DNA from: Pediococcus acidilactici
GTDB lineage: Bacteria > Bacillota > Bacilli > Lactobacillales > Lactobacillaceae
DNA length: 64,000 bases
Direction: 5' to 3'
Assembly: GCA_024970065.1 (NCBI GenBank)
Contig: CP103908.1
Span: 1,302,001-1,366,000 of the forward strand
The translations under genes and the position numbers were made by a program. This document shows, piece by piece, positions 1 through 7,865 of this stretch; position 1 is the stretch's first letter; every line of letters begins with the position of its first letter. The notes beneath the pieces are model-generated. The model made no database searches. It was not told the DNA's origin and saw only the letters and a program-made list of their open reading frames with translations.

Positions 1-608
1 TTAACCCCGTTCCCCATTGCGGTTTGAATTCCCTTTGCTAAGAGTGGGAAATGGGTGCATCCCAGTACTAATGTATCAATGGCTTGCCCCTTTAACCCAG
101 CAAGTTGTTGATCGATTACTTGCAAAGCTTTGGGTGTCGTCAACTGGTTATGCTCCGCCAGTTCCACAAACGATTGACAAGCAACCGGAAAAACAGCTGC
201 TTGGGGCGCTAACTCTGCTAGCGCGGTTGAGTATGCTTGTGACTTAATGGTTCCTTCAGTCGCAATTACCCCAATCCGCTTGTTTTGCGTGGTTGCCACC
301 GCTGCCTGCGCACCTGGTTGGATAACTCCAATTACTGGAATTGGTAACGTAGTGCTTAAAACCTGAAAAGCCGCGGTCGTTGCTGTATTACAAGCAATTA
401 CTAACGCCTTAACATCCTTTTTAATCAAGAAATCCGCCATTTGTTGCGAAAACTTGATTACTTCCGCCGTGGGACGTGGTCCGTACGGTACCCGGGCCTC
501 ATCTCCAATAAAAACAACCGCTTCGTTAGGCATCAGTTCCTTAGCCGCTTTTACAACGGTTAATCCGCCGACCCCGGAATCCATAAATCCAATTGGACGA
601 TTATCCAT
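1..608 (-). CDS. murI: Glutamate racemase (3' end cut by window edge)
   Basis: Interconverts L- and D-glutamate in the cytoplasm, supplying D-glutamate for peptidoglycan. About 202 residues are visible. The N-terminus has the family MDSGVGG motif (Asp10), the first catalytic cysteine in CNTATTAA (Cys73) and the second in LGCTHFPLL near the window edge. The family is usually about 265 residues, so roughly 60 C-terminal residues lie outside the window. Start ATG at 608 follows a G-rich ribosome binding site. It lies downstream of ppsA but is separated from it by a strong terminator, so it should have its own promoter. I saw only an AT-rich segment with a weak -10-like TATTAT near 648. Confidence 0.95.
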   Translation of the reverse strand, partial: MDNRPIGFMDSGVGGLTVVKAAKELMPNEAVVFIGDEARVPYGPRPTAEVIKFSQQMADFLIKKDVKALVIACNTATTAAFQVLSTTLPIPVIGVIQPGAQAAVATTQNKRIGVIATEGTIKSQAYSTALAELAPQAAVFPVACQSFVELAEHNQLTTPKALQVIDQQLAGLKGQAIDTLVLGCTHFPLLAKGIQTAMGNGV

Positions 609-780
609 ATTCTTTACCCCCAGACAAATCAATTACACATTGTCTATAATACTAAATTTTGGACAAAAAAGGAAAAGTCGTCCAAAAAAAGTAAGGAGGT
701 TAAAATTCAGCCCGGAACATCACTTTAGGTAACTTGAATTTGGGCGACCGCTCCCGCTCGTTTAACGCCTTTAAAAGTAA

Positions 781-817
781 TAAAAAACTTCTCAAGAATT
801 TTTAGTTTCTTGAGAAG
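781..817 (-). terminator. Rho-independent terminator after ppsA
   Basis: Perfect 11-bp inverted repeat (788-798 with 807-817, core TTCTCAAGAA) followed on the minus strand by six T. It ends the ppsA transcript before murI. The stem resembles that of the alaS terminator at 7785-7820. Confidence 0.85.
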
Positions 818-877
818 CCATTTATTATTTCAACCTCACTTTTCAGAAAACGTGAATGCGGGATTCTTGAATTTTAA

Positions 878-3277
878 TTACCAGTCGTAATCGGTAGGGT
901 CCTGAATCCCCCTGCCGGTTGCTTTATCCAACATAATCCGTTGTTCAAAGTGAGCGACGTTCCGCTTAGTTTCTTTAACCATGTCTGGGTTAACCGAAAC
1001 GTAGTCAATTCCACTTTGAATTAAGAAGTTAGTGAATTCAGGGAATTCGGATGGCGCTTGTCCACAAATCGAAACCGTCTTGCCATCCTTGTGTGCAGCT
1101 TCAATAAGGTGATGAATTGCCCGTTTAACAGCTAAATTCCGTTCATCAAAGAGCCGGGCAACCGTATCGTTGTTCCGGTCACATCCTAAAATTAACATTG
1201 CTAAGTCGTTCGAACCAATCGAGTATCCATCTACAAACTGGTTAAACTGATCTGCCAAGATGATGTTCGATGGAATTTCCGCCATCATGTAAACCTTAAA
1301 GTCCGCGCTCCGAACTAACCCTTCGTCTTGCATAATCGCGGTTACTTTTTGGGCTTCATCGACCGTCCGGACGAACGGAATCATCACGTTTAAATTCTTC
1401 AAACCAAATTCATTGCGGACCTTCTTAATTGCCGCAAGTTCTAATTTAAAGGCATCAACGTATTTTGGATCGTAGTACCGCGACGCTCCCCGCCAACCAA
1501 GCAAGTCCGCTGGTTCGTGAGGCTCATACTTGTCGCCACCCTTTAGTTTCCGATATTCACTAGATTTGAAATCGGATAACCGGAGCACTACCGGACGAGG
1601 TGCCATTGTCCGAGTAACCTTAGCAATCCCATCCGCAAGCATGTTGACTACTTTTTCGGGATGCCCTTGTTCAATTAGGTAAAGCGGGTGTTCGTGAATG
1701 TAAGTGGTCCAGAGAAATTCTTCACGCATGAGTCCAATCCCGTCAGCTGGCAAAGTGGAGTACTTTTCAACCAATTCGGGATCGCCAAGGTTCATCATTA
1801 CCCGGGTAGCAGTTGGCGCAAAAGTTTCGGCAGCAACCATTTGATTACCCACTTGCTGTGCGGAAGCGGATTTCTTTAGCATGCTAGCGACTTTACCGTG
1901 GTAAACCACCCCATTTTTAGCATCAACGGTAACCACGTCGCCCGTCTTAAGAGCATCAGTAGCAGCCAGGTTCTTACTCTTAGTTCCCACAATACATGGG
2001 ATTTGCATTTCCCGGGAAACAATTGCAGCATGGCAAGTCATCCCGCCATCGTTAGTAATAATCGCGGTAGCTTTCTTCATCGCCGGGACCCAGTCTGGAG
2101 AAGTCATCACCGTGACCAGAACCTCTCCTTGCTTAAATTGGTCAATGTCCTTTGGGTTATCAATAACGTGCACTATCCCGCTCGCTAATCCTGGGCTAGC
2201 TGGAAGACCGCGGACCGCCACTTTCGCATCCGCTTCCTTAACCACGTCGGCATCTGCTTCCTCCGTCTTATCCGCTGCTTTCCGTTGGGACCACACCGTC
2301 TCGGGACGTGCTTGTACAATCCATAAGCGGTTGGTATTGGCATCCAAAGCAAACTCCATATCCATGTAGCAGCCATAATGCTCTTCAATTGCCTTAGCAT
2401 AGCCCGCCAACTCAATTACTTGACTATCCGTCAAAACTGGCTGGCCTTGGAGCTCTTCAGGAACTTTTTCTTCTACCGTACCACCATCAGGTAGTCGAAC
2501 TAACCGAATTGGTTGCTTAATAATGTTCTTTTCAACAATTTTCATGGATTCTTTATCAATCACGAAATGGTCTGGAGTTACCTTCCCTAAAACAACGTAT
2601 TCGCCAAGCCCATAGATGGCATCGATCACGATTTTAGAATCGTCCCCATCGGCAACGTTAACCGAGAACATAATCCCCGAGGCTTTAGAAAAGACCATCA
2701 TTTGGATTGCCGCTGAAAGAGCGACCTTCTCATGTGGAAAATGTTGTTTATGCCGGTAATAAGTCGCCCGGTCGGTGAAAAGTGAAGAATAACAAAGCTG
2801 GACCCGGTTAACAACGTCAGCGGCCCCCTTAATATTTAAGTAAGTTTCTTGTTGGCCAGCAAACGACGCATTAGGTAAATCTTCAGCCGTTGCGGAAGAA
2901 CGGATCGCAACGAAGGGGGCGGTTTGGCCAACTTTTTCAGCCAAATCCGCGTACGCTTGCTCAATGTCCTTTGCCAAATCAACAGGCATGGTGGCGTTAA
3001 CGATTAAGTTCCGAATTTGTTCGCATGCCGAATGTAATTCCTCGGAATTTTCATAATCTTGGATGCTTTCTAGCAACTCGTTAACTTTATCATTCAAGCC
3101 CGTCTGGTCCATAAAATACCGGTACGCCCGGGCAGTAGTTGCAAAACCATACGGCACCGGCACATCCATTGCCGACGTCATTTCACCCAATGATGACGAT
3201 TTGCCACCTACTAGGTTAACGTCTTCACGGTGTAATTCGTCAAACCACAATACATTTGCATTTTCACGGCTACTCAT
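878..3277 (-). CDS. ppsA: Phosphoenolpyruvate synthase (pyruvate, water dikinase)
   Basis: Makes phosphoenolpyruvate from pyruvate and ATP, a gluconeogenic reaction. At 799 residues it matches full-length PpsA. Order: N-terminal ATP-grasp nucleotide-binding domain (IRSSATAEDLPNASFAGQQE near residue 130), a swivelling phosphohistidine domain with catalytic His416 in GGMTCHAAIVSRE, and a C-terminal TIM-barrel PEP/pyruvate domain. The TCH context favours PEP synthase over pyruvate phosphate dikinase. Start ATG has an AGGAGGT site 6-7 bases upstream. It is a single-gene unit: its own promoter and a cre site lie upstream, and a terminator follows. The cre site implies CcpA repression on preferred sugars, sensible for a gluconeogenic enzyme. 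Confidence 0.95.
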   Translation of the reverse strand: MSSRENANVLWFDELHREDVNLVGGKSSSLGEMTSAMDVPVPYGFATTARAYRYFMDQTGLNDKVNELLESIQDYENSEELHSACEQIRNLIVNATMPVDLAKDIEQAYADLAEKVGQTAPFVAIRSSATAEDLPNASFAGQQETYLNIKGAADVVNRVQLCYSSLFTDRATYYRHKQHFPHEKVALSAAIQMMVFSKASGIMFSVNVADGDDSKIVIDAIYGLGEYVVLGKVTPDHFVIDKESMKIVEKNIIKQPIRLVRLPDGGTVEEKVPEELQGQPVLTDSQVIELAGYAKAIEEHYGCYMDMEFALDANTNRLWIVQARPETVWSQRKAADKTEEADADVVKEADAKVAVRGLPASPGLASGIVHVIDNPKDIDQFKQGEVLVTVMTSPDWVPAMKKATAIITNDGGMTCHAAIVSREMQIPCIVGTKSKNLAATDALKTGDVVTVDAKNGVVYHGKVASMLKKSASAQQVGNQMVAAETFAPTATRVMMNLGDPELVEKYSTLPADGIGLMREEFLWTTYIHEHPLYLIEQGHPEKVVNMLADGIAKVTRTMAPRPVVLRLSDFKSSEYRKLKGGDKYEPHEPADLLGWRGASRYYDPKYVDAFKLELAAIKKVRNEFGLKNLNVMIPFVRTVDEAQKVTAIMQDEGLVRSADFKVYMMAEIPSNIILADQFNQFVDGYSIGSNDLAMLILGCDRNNDTVARLFDERNLAVKRAIHHLIEAAHKDGKTVSICGQAPSEFPEFTNFLIQSGIDYVSVNPDMVKETKRNVAHFEQRIMLDKATGRGIQDPTDYDW

Positions 3278-3336
3278 AAAAATTACCTCCTCATCAACAG
3301 AAACTTGACTTTAATCAAACAATCCTAAACAACTGA

Positions 3337-3368
3337 TGGAAGCGTTTACATTCTACGACTATATTGTA
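3337..3368 (-). promoter_or_regulatory. ppsA promoter with catabolite-responsive element (cre)
   Basis: TGGAAGCGTTTACA at 3337-3350 matches the Bacillus cre consensus TGWAAGCGNTNWCA at every constrained position except the third. Just upstream on the minus strand is a -10 candidate TACAAT (3363-3368) with only a weak -35. The cre would lie a few bases past the predicted transcription start, the usual place for CcpA-HPr(Ser-P) repression. The match is direct; the regulation is inferred. Confidence 0.7.
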
Positions 3369-3620
3369 GTTCATTTCTGCACAAAGTAAAAGAGTTCCTT
3401 CCCATTTTTTAAATTAAGTATGGTGGATATCAGCGGTTGCTAATGCTCGTCAAAGACCGTTAATCCAGCTATTGCAGCCTACCAAACTAATTAACCTGAT
3501 TAACAATTCACCAGCCCGAAAATATGTGAACGTCAACACAATATCAAACTACGCCACCCTATCCGAAAATAAAATTATTTAACTCGCCGGCTAGCCTGTC
3601 GTTCTCCGTTAGCCCCGTAA

Positions 3621-3662
3621 ACAAAAAGGACGAAAATTAGTGTAATGCTAATTTTCGTCCTT
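3621..3662 (-). terminator. Rho-independent terminator after trxA
   Basis: Perfect 15-bp stem (3626-3640 with 3648-3662) with a 7-base loop, followed on the minus strand by TTTTTGT. Confidence 0.9.
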
Positions 3663-3675
3663 AATATTTCCCTAA

Positions 3676-3987
3676 TTACAGGTATTGATTTAAAATCTTT
3701 GCTAATTGTTCTTTAGAATGGTAGCCCACGATGGTATCAACTACCGCGCCATCCTTCTTTACCATTAGCGTAGGGATGCTCATGATCCCAAATTTGCGCG
3801 CCGTTTCCGGATTTTGGTCGACATCCATTTTTGTAAATTTAACTTGGTCGCCCATTTCATCGGCTAATTGTTCCACTACCGGAGACTGCATCCGACAAGG
3901 GCCACACCATACTGCCCAAAAATCGGTTAACGTTACGCCACTACCAGTTTTTTCTTCAAAATTTGCGTCCGTAATTGCTTCAACCAT
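3676..3987 (-). CDS. trxA: Thioredoxin
   Basis: Small cytoplasmic dithiol carrier that reduces protein disulfides. At 103 residues it is a standard thioredoxin fold. The redox motif WCGPCR has cysteines at 28 and 31, and the cis-proline loop is seen as SIPTL. Start ATG at 3987 has a GAAGGT site at good spacing. It sits 98 bases downstream of mutS2 on the same strand, an order common in lactobacilli, and ends in a strong terminator, so mutS2-trxA may be co-transcribed. Confidence 0.97.
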   Translation of the reverse strand: MVEAITDANFEEKTGSGVTLTDFWAVWCGPCRMQSPVVEQLADEMGDQVKFTKMDVDQNPETARKFGIMSIPTLMVKKDGAVVDTIVGYHSKEQLAKILNQYL

Positions 3988-4085
3988 GTTTTTTACCTTC
4001 TTTCACAAAAAATAACCATCTTGATATAGTAACTATAGCAGTTTTTAATCAAGATTTGAATTATTTTGCTTACGAATAATAAGAA

Positions 4086-6446
4086 TTATCGCAAATGCAC
4101 GATTGTGGCACCGTTACCTCCCGCATTTGCTGGCGCATACTCGAAGCTTTTAATTCGCCGATTTTGTTTTAAATACTTGGTGATTCCACTACGGAGGGCC
4201 CCAGTTCCTTTACCATGGATAATCGTGACCTCATCATAGCCGGCTAATAACGCCGCGTCAATATAGCGATCCGTTTCGGTAATTGCCTCTTCGTAGCGTT
4301 TTCCGCGAAGATCCAAACTAGTTTTCACTCCAGCAGATTTAGTCCGGTGTACCGCGTTATGGTTAGCTCGTTTAGTAGTCCGTTCTGGCTTAACCTTTTC
4401 TAACTCGTCGGTAGCCACCTTCATTTTCAAAATTCCCATTTGTACTTCCCAATGGTGCGCGTCCACTTGCCGTAGCAATTCTCCACGTTGCCCGTAAGTT
4501 AACACAATTACTTCGTCGTTAACATGGAGTTTCTGCGCTTCTTTAGCCTTACGGAGCACCTTGTTGCGCTTCAAGTTAGTATCTTGGTGTAAAGCGTTCA
4601 GCTTGCTTTTGGCCTCAATCAAATCGTTTTCCTTGAAGCTTCCCGCCGATTTCTCTAACCGCCGCAACCGTTTAATAATCTGGTCAGCCTCACTACGGCT
4701 ATCGTTTACGATTTGGTTAGCTGATTCTTTGGCACTTTCTAACAAACGGTCCCGCTGTTGACTAAGCCGTTCCACTCCCTTAACCAGGGTATCGTTATAT
4801 TCTTCAGTTTGTGCTAACAAGGTTTGAACCCGTTCGTTTAACTTCTGGGCCCGCTTTTGCCGGGTGGTTAAATCCTTAATCATGTTATTCAAATCTTGAC
4901 TATCTTGGTCTACCAACCCTCGCGCTTGAGTAATGATGTCTTCGTCTAAGCCTAAGCGCCGTGAGATTTCAAAGGCGTTACTCTGTCCAGGGATTCCCAG
5001 TAATAGCTTATAAGTGGGCTGCAACGTATCTACATCAAATTCCATGCTGGCGTTAATCGTCCCTGTGCGTTCGTATCCATACGTTTTCAATTCTGGATAA
5101 TGGGTGGTGGTAATCGAAACCGCTCCCCTTTGCCGCACCCGGTCTAAAATTGCGATTGCTAAGGCCGCCCCTTCTTTAGGATCGGTCCCCGCACCTAATT
5201 CATCAAAGAGCGCTAACGAACGTTCGTTAAGGTGCTCTAAAATATGAATGGTATTATCCATGTGCGACGAAAAAGTACTCAAATTCTGTTCAATGGATTG
5301 TTCATCACCAATGTCAGCAAAGATTTCTTCAAAAACTCGTACCGTACTATTCTCGTTGGCCGGAATAAACATTCCCGACTGGGCCATTAGTTGGAGTAAT
5401 CCCACGGTTTTTAAAGTGATGGTCTTCCCACCGGTATTCGGTCCGGTAATTACCAAAGTGGAGTACTCCCCGCCTAATCTAATGTCGTTAGGAACCACCT
5501 TTTTTGGATCAATCAAGGGGTGGCGGGCTTGCCGTAAATTAATTTGGTTATTTGACGAAATCTGCGGTTCCGTAGCCTTTAACTTATGCGCGTATTGCGC
5601 CTTGGCGTTAAGCAAATCAAGGTGACCAAGCACCTTGCTATTATCCTTTAACGTGTCCGCGTATGGAGCAATCAGCGCACTAAGTTCTTGCAAGATCCGT
5701 TGCTCTTCGTGTACTTCCGCAACTTGTTCTTGGCGGAGTTGATTATTTAGATCAACCACCGCTTCGGGTTCCACGTAGAGGGTTTGTCCCGAGGAACTTT
5801 GGTCGTGAACTACTCCGCCAAAACGGGAACGGGAATCCGCCCGAACCGGGATTACGTACCGTTCTCTTCGAATCGTGACGATGGGCTCACTTAGGTACTT
5901 CGCCTGACTTCCCCGGGTAAACTTTTCCATTCGTTGCCGAATCTCACCCTCCACCCGCGTAATTGCGGCCCGAATCCGCCGTAACTCGCTTGACGCGGAA
6001 TTTAACAGGTGACCGTTTCCTTCAATTGAACTATTTAACCGTTCTTCAATTTCTGGAATTGTTTCTAACTGATCCACTACACCGTTCAAGGTTTCCACCG
6101 TTACTTCCGTATCTGGCAAATCCGCAAAGAAGTTAATTACTTCCCGGGTTGCTCGCAATACTCGCCCAATTTGGGCAATTTCACGGCCGTTGAGGGTCGC
6201 ATCAATTTTTAACCGTTGTAATGGTTCGTCAATATCTTCTAAACGCGGAATGGGGATCCCACTTTTTACCCGGTAAATGTTGACCGCGTCCAGAGTTTCC
6301 TTAAGGGCGTTTTGTACTTTTGCGGAATCCGTCATTGGTACTAATTGGCGAAGCTCCTTAGCTCCGTTTTCGGTCGCAATGAACTGTTTAACCGCATTTT
6401 TCACTTTTTCATACTCTAAAACTTCTAAAATTTTACTGTTCATCAT
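4086..6446 (-). CDS. mutS2: MutS2 (endonuclease MutS2 / RqcU-type ATPase)
   Basis: A MutS-family ATPase not used in mismatch repair. In other bacteria it suppresses homologous recombination, and in Bacillus it acts on collided ribosomes. It has 786 residues. Seen in order: N-terminal core and lever helices, Walker A GPNTGGKT near residue 335, Walker B region LFDELGAGTDP, a long charged coiled coil (about 510-640) and a C-terminal Smr domain beginning SLDLRGKRYEEA with the HGKGTGALR loop. The N-terminal mismatch-recognition domain of MutS is absent, as expected. ATG at 6446 and ATG at 6443 are both possible; the ribosome binding site is weak. Confidence 0.95.
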   Translation of the reverse strand: MMNSKILEVLEYEKVKNAVKQFIATENGAKELRQLVPMTDSAKVQNALKETLDAVNIYRVKSGIPIPRLEDIDEPLQRLKIDATLNGREIAQIGRVLRATREVINFFADLPDTEVTVETLNGVVDQLETIPEIEERLNSSIEGNGHLLNSASSELRRIRAAITRVEGEIRQRMEKFTRGSQAKYLSEPIVTIRRERYVIPVRADSRSRFGGVVHDQSSSGQTLYVEPEAVVDLNNQLRQEQVAEVHEEQRILQELSALIAPYADTLKDNSKVLGHLDLLNAKAQYAHKLKATEPQISSNNQINLRQARHPLIDPKKVVPNDIRLGGEYSTLVITGPNTGGKTITLKTVGLLQLMAQSGMFIPANENSTVRVFEEIFADIGDEQSIEQNLSTFSSHMDNTIHILEHLNERSLALFDELGAGTDPKEGAALAIAILDRVRQRGAVSITTTHYPELKTYGYERTGTINASMEFDVDTLQPTYKLLLGIPGQSNAFEISRRLGLDEDIITQARGLVDQDSQDLNNMIKDLTTRQKRAQKLNERVQTLLAQTEEYNDTLVKGVERLSQQRDRLLESAKESANQIVNDSRSEADQIIKRLRRLEKSAGSFKENDLIEAKSKLNALHQDTNLKRNKVLRKAKEAQKLHVNDEVIVLTYGQRGELLRQVDAHHWEVQMGILKMKVATDELEKVKPERTTKRANHNAVHRTKSAGVKTSLDLRGKRYEEAITETDRYIDAALLAGYDEVTIIHGKGTGALRSGITKYLKQNRRIKSFEYAPANAGGNGATIVHLR

Positions 6447-6464
6447 AATCTCATTTCATTTCAA

Positions 6465-6522
6465 ATCAAAAACGGCCCGTTTGGTTGCCAGACATCGCAT
6501 CTGCACACCAAACCGCGGCCGT
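6465..6522 (-). terminator. Terminator after the ireB-ruvX-DUF1292 operon
   Basis: Arms AACGGCC..TTTGGT (from 6471) and ACCAAA..GGCCGTT (to 6522) pair with a small internal bulge. On the minus strand the stem ends in GTTTTTG. It separates the operon from mutS2. Confidence 0.7.
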
Positions 6523-6539
6523 TACTTGGATTATAAAAC

Positions 6540-6821
6540 TTAGTCTTGGTCACCTAAGAAGGTATTTAAGACTTCTTCAACCATATCCCACTCTTCGTCA
6601 GATTCAATCGGAATTAATTCACCTTCGCCTAAATCATGATTTTCATCAGGTTCAAAGGCGTAAGCTTGAATATCCACTTCTTCATCATTTTCTGCTTCAG
6701 CCGGATAAAGTAGGACGTACGAACGACCATAGTCCTCTGAATCAAACGTAAATAGTACGTTATATAGTTCTTCGTTGCCGTGTTCGTCTACTAGGGTAAT
6801 TTTTTGTTCTTCGTTATCCAT
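6540..6821 (-). CDS. DUF1292 family protein (YrzB-like)
   Basis: 93-residue, strongly acidic protein of the DUF1292 family found next to ruvX in most Firmicutes. The biochemical role is not established. The N-terminus ([20 protein letters not shown]) and the conserved GRSYVLLYP block are visible, followed by an acidic tail. There is no signal peptide or membrane segment. Start ATG has a GAGGG site. Nine bases separate it from ruvX, so ireB, ruvX and this gene form one tight operon. Confidence 0.9.
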   Translation of the reverse strand: MDNEEQKITLVDEHGNEELYNVLFTFDSEDYGRSYVLLYPAEAENDEEVDIQAYAFEPDENHDLGEGELIPIESDEEWDMVEEVLNTFLGDQD

Positions 6822-6830
6822 TGCGTGCCC

Positions 6831-7271
6831 TCACTTTAATTTATCGATTAATTTACCGTGACCATTGAGGTAGTTCTCTAAAATCAAACTAGCTGCTAAT
6901 TTATCAATTACTTTCTTTCGCTTGGAGCGCGAAGTATCCGCTTGTTCAATCAACATTCGTTCTGCTTCCACAGTGGTCAAACGCTCGTCTTGAAAATCAA
7001 TTGGTAACCCAAACGTTTCCGTTAGTAGTTTACCATAATTACGCGCAGCTTCCACCCGGGGGCCCTCGGTATTATTCATATTTTTTGGTAAGCCAATTAC
7101 AAAACCGGCCACCTCGTACTGGCTGACTAACTCTTTAACTCGACTAATGCCGAATTCGCCCTCGTCCTCGTTAATTGGAATAATTTCTACTCCCTGGGCT
7201 GTCCAACCTAACTGGTCACTTACCGCAATTCCCACGGTCCGTGAACCAACGTCCATTCCCATTAACCGCAT
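6831..7271 (-). CDS. ruvX: Putative pre-16S rRNA nuclease / Holliday junction resolvase-like RuvX
   Basis: RNase H-fold nuclease of the YqgF family, thought to mature the 5' end of 16S rRNA and long annotated as a Holliday junction resolvase. It has 146 residues. The first strand carries the catalytic aspartate in [16 protein letters not shown] second acidic site lies in the [13 protein letters not shown] block and a third in the [16 protein letters not shown] helix. Start and preceding stop share bases (TAATG) with ireB, indicating translational coupling. Confidence 0.94.
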   Translation of the reverse strand: MRLMGMDVGSRTVGIAVSDQLGWTAQGVEIIPINEDEGEFGISRVKELVSQYEVAGFVIGLPKNMNNTEGPRVEAARNYGKLLTETFGLPIDFQDERLTTVEAERMLIEQADTSRSKRKKVIDKLAASLILENYLNGHGKLIDKLK

Positions 7272-7552
7272 TAATTCTTATCCTTCTTGCCACCAGCAAC
7301 TTGATCTGCTAAATAGTATCTTACTAATTCTTCAATAATTTCGTCTCTTTGATGCTTACGAATCAAGTTCCGCGCATCGTTCAACCGCGGGATGTAAGCT
7401 GGATCACCAGAAATCAAATATCCCACGATTTGATCAATTGGGTTATAACCCTTTTCTTCAAGAGCATCGTATACGGTTTTTAACGTTCCCCGAACGTCAT
7501 TTGGCTTGTTATCGCCAAAATCGAAGAACATGGTTTCATCAAGTTTTCCCAC
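7271..7552 (-). CDS. ireB: IreB family regulatory phosphoprotein
   Basis: Small cytoplasmic protein (DUF965/YrzL). In Enterococcus faecalis it is phosphorylated by the Ser/Thr kinase IreK and tunes cell-wall stress and cephalosporin tolerance. I chose GTG at 7552, giving [13 protein letters not shown], because it aligns with the family start MSSLDKTM and has GAGGGG eight bases upstream. A GTG at 7561 would leave no spacing. The core [16 protein letters not shown] and the [17 protein letters not shown] helix are typical. It is the first gene of the operon. Confidence 0.93.
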   Translation of the reverse strand: MGKLDETMFFDFGDNKPNDVRGTLKTVYDALEEKGYNPIDQIVGYLISGDPAYIPRLNDARNLIRKHQRDEIIEELVRYYLADQVAGGKKDKN

Positions 7553-7583
7553 TGTTAGCACCCCTCTTCACATACTATGATTA

Positions 7584-7612
7584 ATTTTACTTGATTAACC
7601 GCAAAATCACAA
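7584..7612 (-). promoter_or_regulatory. Promoter of the ireB operon
   Basis: -35 TTGTGA (7607-7612), 17-base spacer, -10 TAAAAT (7584-7589) on the minus strand. The predicted start lies about 25 bases before the GTG at 7552. Confidence 0.7.
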
Positions 7613-7784
7613 TAAAAGGGGCCGCTCGTAACTGAAGTGTAATATTCAACTACCAAATTAGGGGCGTTTTTTGGCAAATGTGTCTTTTTTGACGCATATA
7701 AACGGTAGTTGCAAATGCTTTTTAAATTAGCCGCACAAACTAACTTCAGGTTTACGACTTACCAATCCTTAAAGTAACCAAATT

Positions 7785-7820
7785 AAAAAGATTTCCCAAG
7801 AACTATCATTTCTTGAGAAA
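7785..7820 (-). terminator. Rho-independent terminator after alaS
   Basis: Stem of 11 pairs with one mismatch (7792-7802 with 7810-7820), 7-base loop, then TCTTTTTAATTT on the minus strand. The TTCTCAAGAA core is shared with the ppsA terminator. Confidence 0.8.
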
Positions 7821-7865
7821 CCCTTTTAGTTATGTTGCAAATTTTACTACTAGTAGGATTTAAAA

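Larger units (their letters stand above)
3278..3675. other. Intergenic region between trxA and ppsA
   Basis: About 400 bases without a gene. It holds the ppsA ribosome binding site, cre and promoter on its left side and the trxA terminator on its right side (3621-3662). In the middle (about 3400-3620) I see no open frame with a ribosome binding site and no convincing repeat or RNA structure. Confidence 0.6.
7562..7865. other. Intergenic region between alaS and ireB
   Basis: Holds the alaS terminator (7785-7820) and the ireB promoter (7584-7612). Between them is a nested inverted repeat: CAACTACC (7647-7654) with GGTAGTTG (7704-7711), enclosing GCGT (7664-7667) and ACGC (7692-7695). No open frame with a ribosome binding site was seen. 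Confidence 0.5.

Noticed and set aside
454..732. Open frame on the plus strand across the murI start
   Set aside because: It is antisense to the clear glutamate racemase N-terminus and has no recognised domain.
3400..3620. Possible small gene or RNA in the middle of the trxA-ppsA gap
   Set aside because: No frame with a ribosome binding site and no convincing helix other than the trxA terminator.
5216..5232. CGAACGTTCG palindrome
   Set aside because: No spacer as in a LexA box and it is inside the mutS2 coding region.
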